Assembly (NCBI RefSeq): GCF_036884655.1
Contig: NC_088339.1
Coordinates: 20,923,001-20,987,000 of the forward strand
Length of the DNA stretch: 64,000 bases
Direction of reading: 5' to 3'
Origin: Musa acuminata AAA Group
Lineage: Eukaryota; Streptophyta; Magnoliopsida; Zingiberales; Musaceae
The translations under genes were made by a program, and so were the position numbers. The notes beneath the pieces were generated by a model, which was not told the origin of the DNA, ran no database searches, and worked only from the letters and a program-made list of their open reading frames with translations. This document shows, piece after piece, positions 12,655 to 24,400 of the stretch. How positions within the stretch are numbered: position 1 is the first letter of the stretch; every line of letters begins with the position of its first letter.

Positions 12655-13010
12655 ATTTTGTTTGAAAATTAGTGTGATGTTTGATGTAGTTTCTCCGATG
12701 CTTAAGTTAGACGCGGGAGATAAATTTAAGAAAAAAAAGTATTCAATCTTAACCTCAATAATCACATTTTGTTTGGAGTTTGATACGATATTGATGTAGT
12801 TTGTCCGATGCTCAAGTCGAACTTTCGAGATAGATTTAAGGGATAAAGAAAGTATCAAATCTCAACATACACATACTATTAGAGAAATATTTACTATTTA
12901 CTATTAGAGAAATATTTACTATTAGAGAAAGTATCAAATCTCAACATACACATACTATTAGAGAAATATTTAATCAAAACTATTTACTATTAGAGAAATA
13001 TTTCTCATAA
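12655..13010. repeat. Diverged direct repeats and CTATTAGAGAAATATTTA minisatellite
   Basis: Two roughly 110-bp diverged direct repeats (about 12665–12765 and 12785–12870) share GATGTAGTTT, TCCGATGCT and a TTTAAG tail. They run into a cluster of at least four copies of an 18-bp unit, CTATTAGAGAAATATTTA, between about 12877 and 13003. No coding content. Confidence 0.75.
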
Positions 13011-14004
13011 TAAAAAAATATTTTTTTACTAGACAGTATTGAGACAGAGCCAAATGAAAGAAAGCACTGTAATAGTTGAAAACTAAAAAAATAAATAAAA
13101 AGATTTGATAGAAAAACCTTTGAGGGGGTAATGTTAGGTATTTTTAAAATTAGGGGTATTATTTGAGAAAAAAAAATAAAAAAGAGGATATCTATCTTTT
13201 CAAAAATATTTAAAATATAAATATTTTCTAGAAAAATTACATGTTTTCCAATATTATGTTCATAAAAAATAGAGTAATGTTAACTAATACTGAAAGTATA
13301 CAACTAGTTTTGTTGGAGCACAACAACCTTTTAATTACCTTATTTCCAAATCTATGTGACAAAGCTTGTCCAACCCTAAGTTGAAAGCACTTCATATTGA
13401 GATTATAATCCAAACGCTATAGTAGTACTCTATATATTTAATATTTTTATCATTATTACCATATTTATTCATTTTTCTTTTGATCTAAAATTTATATTTT
13501 TAGAACCTACTAATTTGGTTTTTATCGTACCGCAAGAGGGGGAGGAGGAGGAGGAATAGATGACACATTAGTTCTTGGAATTGATTTATTGGTCTAAATC
13601 AATACAATCAAATTTTATAAGAATAAAACTGATATTTATGAAAAAAAAGTATATTCTTGGATAAGAACAATTATCCTCTCAAATGATTTATGAGATAATT
13701 TATTTAGTAAATAATCTATTTTTTAATCATTTACTTTTAATTTTACCTCTCAAACTGTGAGGGTTTTCTAATCCTTTTCAGGTTTTTATAATTGTTTACC
13801 ACTCACAAAATATAAGATAATTTACCAAAAAAACTCATAGTATTGGGCTTTTACCATATGAGGCTTTTGTATATTTTGTTTTTAATCAAAAGATGCCCTT
13901 TAAAAAAAAATTAATAATGTATGAGTGATTTGGATTAGATCTAGTCGAGTCCAATTATAATGAATCGAGTTGGACTTTGTTGAATTTGTGAGTAAGTATA
14001 ACCT
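13011..14004. other. AT-rich intergenic DNA, nothing recognised
   Basis: Low-complexity AT-rich DNA with poly-A runs and one short purine run GGGGGAGGAGGAGGAGG near 13537. No ORF of interest and no terminal repeat that I could pair. Confidence 0.5.
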
Positions 14005-14820
14005 AAATGTACCTCTAGTATAATTGAGGTATTTTCATCAAACTAAATAAAATTTCTACGTAACTACTAGTATATCAATCTAAAATGTTTAGTATTATTT
14101 TTATTATTTTATGATTTTAAAGCGAATAAATTTTCAAAAGGGATATTTTTGGGTCCAATTGGTGATTGAATGTAACCCATCGAATTTTCATCAAATTATC
14201 CAAACTTCTTCGAAACTACTAAGGTGAGATGGTAATATATTTAGTATATTTTTTAAATAAATTTAGAATTGTTAATTTTTTAAATAGGATATTTTTAGGT
14301 TGAATATATGATTGAGTGTAACTCTTTAAATTTTCATTAAATTTATCCAAACTTCTCTTGAACTACCAAGATACTAATATATTATTATTATTATTTTTAT
14401 TTTTATATAAATTTATTAAGATTAACTTTTGAAATAAGATATATTTTTGTTTATATATATATGATTGAGTGCAATACTTTGAATTTTTATCAAACCTATC
14501 CGAACTTCTCTTGAACTACGAAGGTGAGATACTAATATGCTTAGTATATTTTTTTTTGTATAAATTTATGATGATTATTTTTTGAAATAAAATATTTTTG
14601 ATTTAAATCTATGATCGAGTCTAACTCTTTGAATTTTTACCTAACCTATCAAAGCTTCTTTTGAACGGCGGTAAGATATTAATATGTTATGACTAATTTT
14701 CCTATTTTTGTATGAATTTAAGATGATTATTTTTTAAAATAGAGTATTTTTGTGTTGAACATGATGGACTGAACGAGACAAGTTCAATATAACTCTTAAG
14801 TATTAAAATTTTCACCATTA
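14005..14820. repeat. AT-rich tandem array, period about 150 bp
   Basis: Four to five diverged units share GATTGAGTGTAACTC, TTTGAATTTTTATCAAA, CCAAACTTCTCTTGAACTA, a GGTGAGATACTAATAT element and a TTTAGTAT element. The GATTGAG-like anchor recurs at about 14163, 14310, 14462 and 14610, with a decayed copy near 14765. A related array with longer units lies in the same orientation at about 19740–20420, beyond the MULE remnant. Confidence 0.8.
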
Positions 14821-14869
14821 GGGCCTAGATTGTCCTTTTATTTTCTTTAAATCACACTGCTGCTCCTAT

Positions 14870-15180
14870 TATGCTAGTGCAGCAATAAAAACAATGAACC
14901 TAATTTTTGGTGGTGGGTAGCAACATTGTCATCTCCATCCATCATGAGCCCTAGCCATCGAGTTAGGGTTCTTGCCAATAAAACATTGGGCATCGATGGT
15001 GGCTTGTCGCTGTCGAGTTCTACCAAGAAGTCATTATCATCTCTGTCGAGTCTTCCTAACAAGCCATTGTTGGAGAGAAGTGGAAGGAGGGTCATGGTCA
15101 TCCCTGCCAATGGGGTAGGAGGTGGACAAAAGTACATTGACCTTTCTTATTATTCGTCATTGTCTTAGTCGTCGGCGGAG
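14870..15180. other. GC-richer patch beside the MULE remnant
   Basis: This 300-bp patch is richer in GC than its surroundings and is open in one frame on each strand (minus 15137–14874, plus 14926–15168), but I recognise no family. It may be the MULE 5' region or a captured host fragment. Downstream, 15180–15540 has no coding signal. Confidence 0.25.
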
Positions 15181-15539
15181 TATTAAGCTTTGTGCAATCT
15201 CGATGATTAGTGATTCATTGCTATATTATCATGTAGTTTTTTTGTAGCCTAGTTGAATTACTATATAACTTATCATAGTATTTGTGAAATATTTATAGTG
15301 TTGTTGAAGCCTCAACATCATCCTTCACGATATTGTTGAAGCATCATATCTTGGTAGTGTCGCTAAAGCGTCCATTGCATTGGCCTATCGTTAAGGGCAT
15401 TATGAATCATTTGTTGCGACAAGAAAAATACGTAGTATTAATAAATTACATCTTTGTAGTTTAGTACTATTAATTTTAAATATCATTTAATTATATATTA
15501 TGTATTACAGGGCTAATCCTCTTTTCAATGAAATATTTA

Positions 15540-17620
15540 GTTTTCTAGATAAGATGGACAATTTCATGAAACAACACCTTTGTCAATACTAGAATTGGAA
15601 GTAATTTTGGGAAGTAGTGATTTGATACCGGACCAAGTTGAAGGATTAACTTCAACTTTGTTTTGGCAAGAGTTAAATGAGCAAATTGAAGGATCTTTTG
15701 CACAATCTTAAACTTACAACTTTGGTTTGAATGAAGCATTTATAATGGATAACAATAAAAATATTTATGAGATATTAGAAGAAGAGTGAACTGAGTAAAG
15801 AGTAATAGAAGAAATCGAAGAAGTTGTAATTCATAATACATTTGATGTCCAAGATATTATTAGTGAGCTCATCGATTTCAATTTAGATATGTATGAAAAT
15901 CTCTTTAAGGATAGGGTTATAGAAGAAAATGACTTCAACCTTAGTATTTTAGCTCAGTATCCACATGAAGATGAATTTATCATCAATGACCTATATATTG
16001 GATAAGTAACAATTTGCTACTGTTCATATTACATTGTGAAAGATAAAAATTGGTTATGATATTTGACACTTGAGTCCTTCATTTTTATAGGTATTTAAAG
16101 ATATTTCAAATTTTAAAAGAACTTTGCAAGAATTTATCATAAGGAGGAATTTTGAAATAAAAATTCAAGTTTGTAGAAGTTATAAGCTTAGAGCATGATG
16201 TAAGGTTGAGCATTGTGGATGGATGATAGTTGCTCTATATATGTTGAATTACAAGGTTCATCAACAAGCACCAATGCAATATGCTAAGAGGAAATTGAGT
16301 TCATCCATCTAGCACTAGCAAATTTATAACTAAAGAAATCAATGAACAAGTTCTTGCAAATAAACATTATACTCTAAAGATGGTCATTACAAATATGAAA
16401 AAAAGATTTAGAGTGGTAGTTTTTTGAAGAAAAATATATCTAGCATGTCAAATTGCATTGATAAAGTTTGTGGAGACTTTGACAGATCTTATGGTGAGTT
16501 AATGCCTTTCTTAAAAGAATTAAAAGTTTATGACTATGAAACAATTATTACTTTAATAAGTATGGAGGAATGATGTTTTGGTCAGGATTTTTGGACATTC
16601 CCATGTTTGCATAGTTTTATTTAATACATTCATCCAGTTATTAGTATAGATGCAGCATATTTATTTAAAAAATATCCTGGTGTATTAATGATGATGAGTA
16701 TTGTTGGTAGATCTAAGAAGCTATTACTTATTATATTTAGAGTATTAGAGAATGAGGAGAGAGAATAGTGAGAATGATTTCTATTTAAGTTGGAGTGTAC
16801 ACTATAATTCTTTTAGTATTGTTAGTGATAAAATTCTAGGAATTCTTGTAGCAGTGAAAAAAATATTTTTAGAGGCACATCATAGTTACTGCATAGTCTA
16901 TCTTTCCAAGAATTTAGTAAGTGACATATACAGAGACATGTGATATGGAAGCAACTAGACTTTTCTAGAATGCCATGAGAGCACCTACTAAATTCAAGTT
17001 CAATAAATGTAGGTGAAAACTTATGAAAAAACATATCAAAAGTTATCGTTGATTTTAGAAATAGATATAGAGAAGTAGACCACTGTATTTTTTTTTTAGA
17101 ACAATGTCCATTCCAATAACATATATGATCAAAATGACATGAAGGAAAGTTGTCTAATGGTTTTATTTGCATTGTCAAATTGTTAATGCTATGGCCAGTA
17201 CATTGACACCTCTAATAGAGGAAGAAATATCAAAGTCAAATGATAAGATGAGTTTCTTTGTTGTTCACCCTCACTTGCTAACACTTTTATTGAGTTTCTA
17301 TTTTGATATATTTGACATTTCATGCTTTCATGCAATAGCTGCTATTGGGTTTTTGAATTCCAATCCATGTACTATGGTGAGAATTACTTTTTGACAAAAT
17401 ATTTGAAGAAGACTCAGAATGATATCATCTTCCTAACAAGGAACAAGCAGATTTAGATTAAAAAAAACCTTAGGATAAGATTATCTTACCTCCCAAGAGC
17501 ATAAAATAATTAGGCAAAAAACATGGATAGAATCGAGACATAATGACAAAATCTCTAGAAAGTGTTCCAAGTGTTAACAATTAGGTCATAATTGATGATC
17601 ATATAAATTTTTAATCAATT
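15540..17620 (+). pseudogene. Decayed Mutator-like (MULE/MuDR) transposase
   Basis: Fragments of a MURA-type transposase appear in order on plus, broken by several stops and frameshifts. An N-terminal zinc-binding-like piece reads CKVEHCGWMIVA (about 16203–16235). Next come RSYGELMPFLKEL (about 16487), the first DDE-like Asp in PVISIDAAYL (about 16636), the second in VSDKILGI (about 16822) with its following YC..YL..N block (normal His replaced by Tyr), a SWIM-finger relic CFHAIAAI (17323–17345), and a C-terminal zinc-knuckle relic KCSKC-x-QLGHN (17563–17592). The element cannot be active as it stands. Order and motif content make the family call strong; terminal inverted repeats were not found. 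Confidence 0.8.
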
Positions 17621-19739
17621 GTATAAGTCAATGTTCCAAAATGTAGGACAATATGGTTTCTTCAAATTTTTTATATAACCGATTTTTTGTTATTTTTTAT
17701 TATCTACATTGGCTATAGAAGATGATTTTTATGTATAGTATATCTATACAAATATACCTATATAATTTTTTCGATAAGTGAATCGCAACATTATGAGACA
17801 TTATAAACTTGTGATAATTTTGATTATGAAGTTACCATTTTACAATTGATGTTATAATTTTTATTGTAGAAATTTTTTTTGATGATATTTATAGAGTATT
17901 TTTTGTTTACTTATCGTGAGCCAAATTCCAATAACCATCACGTGCCTCTTCTTCATCATTGCCATCTTCTAAAAAATCTAGAAGATACAAAACATTACTC
18001 AACATAATCAAATTAATTATATTCAAATCACCTTTGTAAAATGTGTCTCTCGTAAGGCTAAATGATCAACGACGTTGTCCAAAGAGGTTTCCAAAACATG
18101 GACTTTCATCCGTTTACCTCTACTCTCCCAAGATCCTCTAAGTTATTTTCTCTACCTAAAGATATATGACCACATTTTAAGATTTGATAAATCTTAAGCC
18201 TATATGGCCTATAGCGTGATGATGATTGAGCTCTTGATTGATCATTCCGAATGATAGGTATGGTACAATAGACTTCGAAGGAACATCATGGTAATTCTAG
18301 AGGCATTTGGTAATTCTCGAGGCATTTTATAATTTTTTTAATTTCATCTTCTAAGTTTTGACATTTGGTATTTTTTTTCTCTAGATCACACATGTGTGTC
18401 TTACAAAGTAATTAATATATTAAATAAAATAATATATTTTAAATCTGTAAGAGGCAAAATATTAAACTATTATACCTCTCGGTAAGAGTCAAAGTGAGCA
18501 TTTGAGATATATGTATAATAAGTGTGAATGATTATTTATAAATAAATATTTATTGTGTCCTCAGTTATTAACTATAACCTTAAACCGATAATATTTTAGT
18601 TATTCATGCTCACTTGACCCATTTCCAAAGGTGAGGATGATCTATATAATGAAATGTCATAAACAAATTGACATGCTTATATAACCAAATTATAAAAAAA
18701 AATTAATGAATATTAATAATCAAAATTAATAGTCAATGTTCTTGATGCTACCTTTAATTTTACCTTCTCTATACTAGCATCAATAGTTGAAATCTTAAGA
18801 GCGATATTAGAATGAATAACCATCACCCAATTCTATTTAGTCAATAAATCCAAATTATTGACATAAGATAATAATGCGGGGGTTAATGTATAGTTAGTTT
18901 GACAAAATAAAATATAAACAAATATGTACAAAATATACAATTGATAAAAGTAGAGAACATCAACATCAACATCATTAAAAACTAACCTAGATATCAAAAT
19001 TTTTATATTCTATCTACTAGAAAGTTATTTTTTTAAAGAACATTTCAAAACGGTAACTCAAAGTTGTAGCTTTAACATCTATGAGTTTCTTATGGTTAGA
19101 AACCCACAAAATCAGAGCGTGGCTAAACTCGACTAAGACACTATCAAATATAAAAGTGAACATTTAGGTCCAATAATCTAAAATATTATATAAAGTAGAT
19201 CGACATGTAGGAATGCTAAGAATATCGACTAGAAAAAAAAAAGTGTCCTAAGAACACGATGATGATAAACCTTAGGGGAATAAAAATTAGGTTAGCTCAA
19301 CTCATAACACTAGATTTATAAATAAAATATCTAAAATAATCAATGTAACAATGATCATTCATACAGATTATGAATGGGGTTATGTGGTAACTGAGGAAAG
19401 ATATGATGGTGAAAGAGGGGGTGATGTAGCAGGGGTGAAGAAGGAATAAGTATTTAAAACTTCTTTGACTTCTTTGATTTTAAACCTGAAAATAAAATTT
19501 AATTAGTTGCATATAACTTAATAATGATTACTTGCATTAATAATTTTTTCTATCTTTTTTTCACCGAGTCGAAGGAATCTATGTAATGATGTCATTCTCT
19601 ATATACCTTTAAAATTATTGATCATAAATAGAGGACATTATATATAAAGTTTATGAATTAAAAAAAAAAGATAAATTCAAACATACATATGTCACAAAAC
19701 ATATTAGAGAGTTCAACACCCTTATATTCTACTCAAGTA
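17621..19739. other. AT-rich region after the MULE, with a possible minus-strand gene relic
   Basis: Mostly AT-rich DNA without usable ORFs. On minus between about 18310 and 17905 there is coding-like sequence with stops, including GSWESRGKRMKVHVLETSLD and, after a plausible GT–AG gap, FLEDGNDEEEARDGYWNLAH. I cannot name a family. It may be a second MULE-borne ORF or a captured gene piece. Confidence 0.3.
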
Positions 19740-20420
19740 ATATGTCTAACTAAATGAACTAAAATCAAGTGAGAATAACTCAAGTATAATGACGGTGTAA
19801 CCCTAGTATAAATAAAAAAATATTTTCAAAACTATCCTAATTTCTTAGAAACTATTATAACATTATCTTAACATGTTTAGTGTCACTATATATATATTTT
19901 AATTATTGAGTCATTAATTGATGAAATAGAGGATTCATACATTGAATGTGTGATATAGTATATCTTGAGTATAAATATCATCTTCAAATCTACTTAAACT
20001 ACTCCATTAATTAGAGGATCCTATATTAAATATGTGATCCAGTGTGACCTTAGTGTAACTTATGTAATTCAAGTATAAATATCTCTGATATCCATAAATT
20101 TACTCAAACTTCTCATAAATGATAATAATATCTTTCTAATAGTATTGTATTAGTTATTCTATTTTTTTATTTTTTAGGTCATTAATTGGTGAAATATAAA
20201 ATTTTCATATTAAATCTATGATCCAATGCGACTTAAATATAACTCAAGTTTAAATATCTTCAGTTATCCTCAAACCTATTCAAACTTATCTAAAACTATA
20301 ATATCATCTTGTAATATGTTTTGTATTAATTTTTATATATTTTTTTATTATTTTAGAGTTAATAAGTGGTCAAATCCCTCATTAATTTTTTTATGGTTAT
20401 CATATTATTTGTGAAGGTCC
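19740..20420. repeat. AT-rich tandem array, period about 190 bp, related to the 14-kb array
   Basis: Three diverged units share CATTAATTGATGAAATA, ATTAAATCTATGATCCA, CAAGTATAAATATC, CTCAAACTTCT and a TAATATGTTTTGTATTA-type element. The last two features match the array at 14005–14820 in the same orientation, so both probably descend from one repeat family separated by the MULE-containing segment. Confidence 0.7.
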
Positions 20421-21260
20421 CTAAGTTACTGTTCATCAAATATTTCTAAAAGTATTAGACGCTTAGTTGGGTATCAATTATTTTAAATCGTAGAAAATGA
20501 TATATAACAATGTTTTAGCATTTTTATAGTGATGTCAACAAGTAAAATAAAACAATTTAAATAGTTTCAAAAGTTGAAATAATTTAATTTCTCAATCTTA
20601 TATAGTTTTGATGACCATTGTCAACTCTATAAAAAATTTGAGTTCTTTTCAATATCTTACTTTTGCGATCTGTGATATGATGTCATCTCCAACGAAAGGA
20701 TCACATGTTAACAATCAAAGAGCATATGAGGTCACTAGAGGATATCGTCACAAATAAGAGCGCAAGTTATACGTCAACGCTATCAGAGAGGGGAGGATTT
20801 CATCACAAGAAAGGGGAGGATGTCATCAATGTTTGCCACTGAAGAAAAGAGGAAAGGAGAGGACCATCGTTCATCGTCATCACTTACAAAATGGCTTACA
20901 CTCATTCAATATAACCCTCGTTGGTTCGTATCCCTTGTGTTTTAATTTAAACTCAACCTGACCCGCTTAGAATTCGACCTGAATCCGCTTCGAAGGATTC
21001 AACCAAAATCCAATCGATTTTGATCGAGACATAGCTCGAATCGAACTAGCACTCGAGTCGATCGGGTTTAAATCAGATTGATCGATTATCAAAAGGATAT
21101 TTTTAATAAAAGGAGTGCCCTGGAATTAAAGAAACATAGCGGAGTCATCTGCGAAAATTTTATTAATGAAAATTTTTTGAGTAAATTATCCTCTCTTTTT
21201 TTGTCTTTATATTATTTTCTTGATGAATATTTTTGTACAATATTTGATATTAATTTTATT
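20421..21260. other. Intergenic DNA upstream of TRS130
   Basis: From 20421 to about 20690 the DNA is AT-rich. It then becomes mixed with short direct repeats such as AGGGGAGGAT (near 20791 and 20811), and a run of TCGA-containing words lies at 20965–21065. No gene is apparent. Confidence 0.45.
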
Positions 21261-21289
21261 TACCCGCCGCTGTGTGTTACTAGATCTAG

Positions 21290-21469
21290 TATCGGAGCCG
21301 ATAGACTCGAGTTCACCTCGCTGTCCCTCTTATAAGTGGGCATTCGTCTATAGGAAACGTTTCACATCGGCCTTGATCCTCCTCCGCTTCCGAGATCGCT
21401 GTTGCGGCTTCCGCGGCGATCTCGCTGCCCCGACCGCCTCCGCCGGATGCGAGCCCGGTGATCGCCGCC
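21290..21469 (+). promoter_or_regulatory. TRS130 core promoter and 5' leader
   Basis: A TATA-like CTTATAAG lies at about 21329–21336, preceded by a near-palindrome TATCGGAGCCGATA (21290–21303). The following 130 bases are pyrimidine- and GC-rich and end in GCCGCCATGG around the start codon. Confidence 0.45.
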
Positions 21470-24400
21470 ATGGCGAATTACCTCGCCCAGTTCCAGGCCA
21501 TCAAGAGCTCCAGCGATCGCCTCGTCGTTTCAGGTACCCCCTCTAAATTCTGATCCCAAGTCAAGAAAACCCTAGATCTGTTCTGATCTGCGCCTGTCGG
21601 TTCTTTTCTTGGTTGGTTGGGGAAATATTCTTACGATCCTGCTCGATGCCTGGCAAATCTGGAGTGCCGCATGATCTTTGTTGTCATAGGCGGTATCCGC
21701 CACTCAATCTGTGACTTCATTTGCGGAATTTGCATTTATCGTCTCGTGATCATATAGTCAGTGACCAAGGTTTCAGTAGTTAGGGCTTCCAGTGGTTGGA
21801 GTGCATTCTTTTTCCTGTGTCCTCAGTTGGTGGTACCAATACGAGCTGTGAATTCTCCCTCCGCAGATGCATTGGGTTCGTGCCGTTAGTTTTGTTAGTA
21901 AATGGGGAGAAAATTATGGTCGAAGCTTGTTTGCGGAAAAATGAGATCGGCATCTGGGATACTGAAGCTTATAAATTACTACTGCAATGAAACAAAAAAA
22001 AAAAAACTTTCTGTCTATTTTTCTTATCAATAATATTTATAATTCATTAAATAAAATTATATGTCAACGATGTAAAGTAACTAGTAAACAGTGTAAAAGC
22101 AGATTTCTCACCACAAACGTTTCTTTTTTTCTCATTCCCGTTGCAACAAAATGTATACTACTTTGTAGCCCTAATTCGTCTTCTGTGTTTCTATCACATT
22201 TTAATCAAATATTATATTTCTAGGTGATCGGAGATCTGTGATTTTTTTATTTTCTCAAGTTTTCCACTTAATCATATGGCTGTATTTGTATAAACACTCT
22301 GAGATTTACTTTAGGAGTGGTGGCTGTGTTGTAAATTATGCAGAAGTGCTTTAATTATTATAATATTTTGTCTCAGTTTTCTTTTCCAAGTATTAACTTG
22401 TCTGGCAAGACTAGAGATGTCTTGAGCTGAAATTTTCTGGATTCTGTATTATTAGATCACTGGGAAAGTGACAAACATCTCTTGGTATTAGGAATGATTA
22501 TATCATTGTGTTTTGTATTATGGATTCTCAAAAGGTGTCGTACTTTTATACTTTTGTTTTTCTATGTTCTCCCACTAATTATTAATTATTGTCTTTTTCT
22601 GTTCAGTTGAAGATGTAAGTGACTTGTGGCCTAGTGTAAAAGAAGGTTTTGAAGCACGTTTACCATTGAAGAAGGCTTGTTTAAATAACAAGACAAGGAA
22701 TCCTGTATATGTGGAGAATCTTCCTGCTGAGTTCATATTAACCACGGATGCAAGATTACGTAGTCGTTTTCCCCAAGAGCAGTACCTGTTTTGGTTTCGC
22801 GAACCATATGCAACAGTTGTCCTTGTTAGTTGTGAGGTATTTGTTCTGGTGCAAAACATTGCACCACTGTATTATTTTGTCAATTTGTAAAATGCTCTTA
22901 GTCATGGATTAAGTTTATGTTTGTTGTGATTGCCACTACTTCCTTATTGTTACGGTCCCAATCTTCTATCAGGATCTTGATGAATTTAAGACAATCTTAA
23001 AACCAAGGCTGAAATTAATTGTGCAAAATGAGGAGCGAGAATGGTTCATTATATATGTGTCAAAGGCTCATCCCAGCAATGACCAAGCAACTAAGATGGC
23101 AAAGAAGGTTTATGCTAGACTGGAGGTTGATTTTAGCTCCAAAAAGAGGGAGAGGTATATAGTATATTTTCATTATTCGTATATATTATTCATACATTGA
23201 TTTTACATAATCCTTTCTTCAATATGGTAGGTTAAGTTTCATGGCTGTGGTTGATTTGTGATTAGATGTCTTTGCAGTTAATTAGAATTAGTGATACAGC
23301 TTCATATTTATATGAAGTGTGAACAGAATGAGTTTTAGTTCTCTTTATCGTTTGGAATTTAATACAAGAACATTTTTGGTATTTGGATATGTTATATCTT
23401 GGTGGGATTTTCAATGTTTTCCTCAGATGCTGCAAGTTAGACTTAAATGGAGCAGATGCAAGTTTTTGGGAAGACTTTGACTCCAAGATAGTGGAATCTA
23501 TCAGAAATACATTGGATAGGCGTGTTCAGTTTTATGAAGAGGAAATAAGGAAGATGAGTGAGCAACGTTTAATGCCTGTGTGGAACTTCTGTAATTTCTT
23601 TATATTGAAGGTACCTTCTTCCGGTCACATATGCTGGTGCTATCTAGGTCAATAAGGAATAACTAAAATTTTACTATGGTTTTTGCCCAAACATGTAATT
23701 CTTGCAATCCTTCACTGGATTTAGCACTCTTTTTCTCCTTTCAGGAGAGTTTGGCTTTCATGTTTGAGATGGCTCATCTTCATGAAGATTCATTACGTGA
23801 ATATGATGAACTTGAACTTTGCTATACGGAAACAGGTTAATATAATTTTCCTTTTCTTTGCAGAATTGTAGAACATTTCTCTAATAATTTTAAGATTAAT
23901 CTTTGTATAGTAAAGGTTTTCTATTTGAAAATTGTGAAGGAATCATCAAATACATAAAAATGCAATGGAAAGTGGCAAATCACAAATATGTGTGTGCATT
24001 AACTTTTATGTCTGAATGGATATTTGTGCATGCACATGAATACACGTGCATTTTTTATGTGTTTTTCATGTTTATCTATGTATGCATGTGTTTGTTGATT
24101 GTTTAATATTGTATTACAAATATTTGTGCACTATATCAGGTTGTATCTTGCAAGGTTCGCTGTGTCGTATTGTACCGACGTTTCGACCCGGGCTCAGTAT
24201 GGTACCGGTGTACCGGGCGGTACATCAGGGCATATCGAGCGGTACACCCTGGTGTACCAAACCATTTTTTACTTTTTTTTATACTGTAGTACTGTAGCGG
24301 TACCGGGCGGTCCGCGTACTGGTAACCTGTCGGACCGGTATGTACTGCCTGGTACGGACGGTATGCTTCGGTATGGCAGACCACTATCTTGTATGCCTGA

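Noticed and set aside
14005..14820. CRISPR-like spaced repeats
   Set aside because: The units are long, diverged and AT-rich with no constant repeat/spacer pattern, and the genome is eukaryotic.
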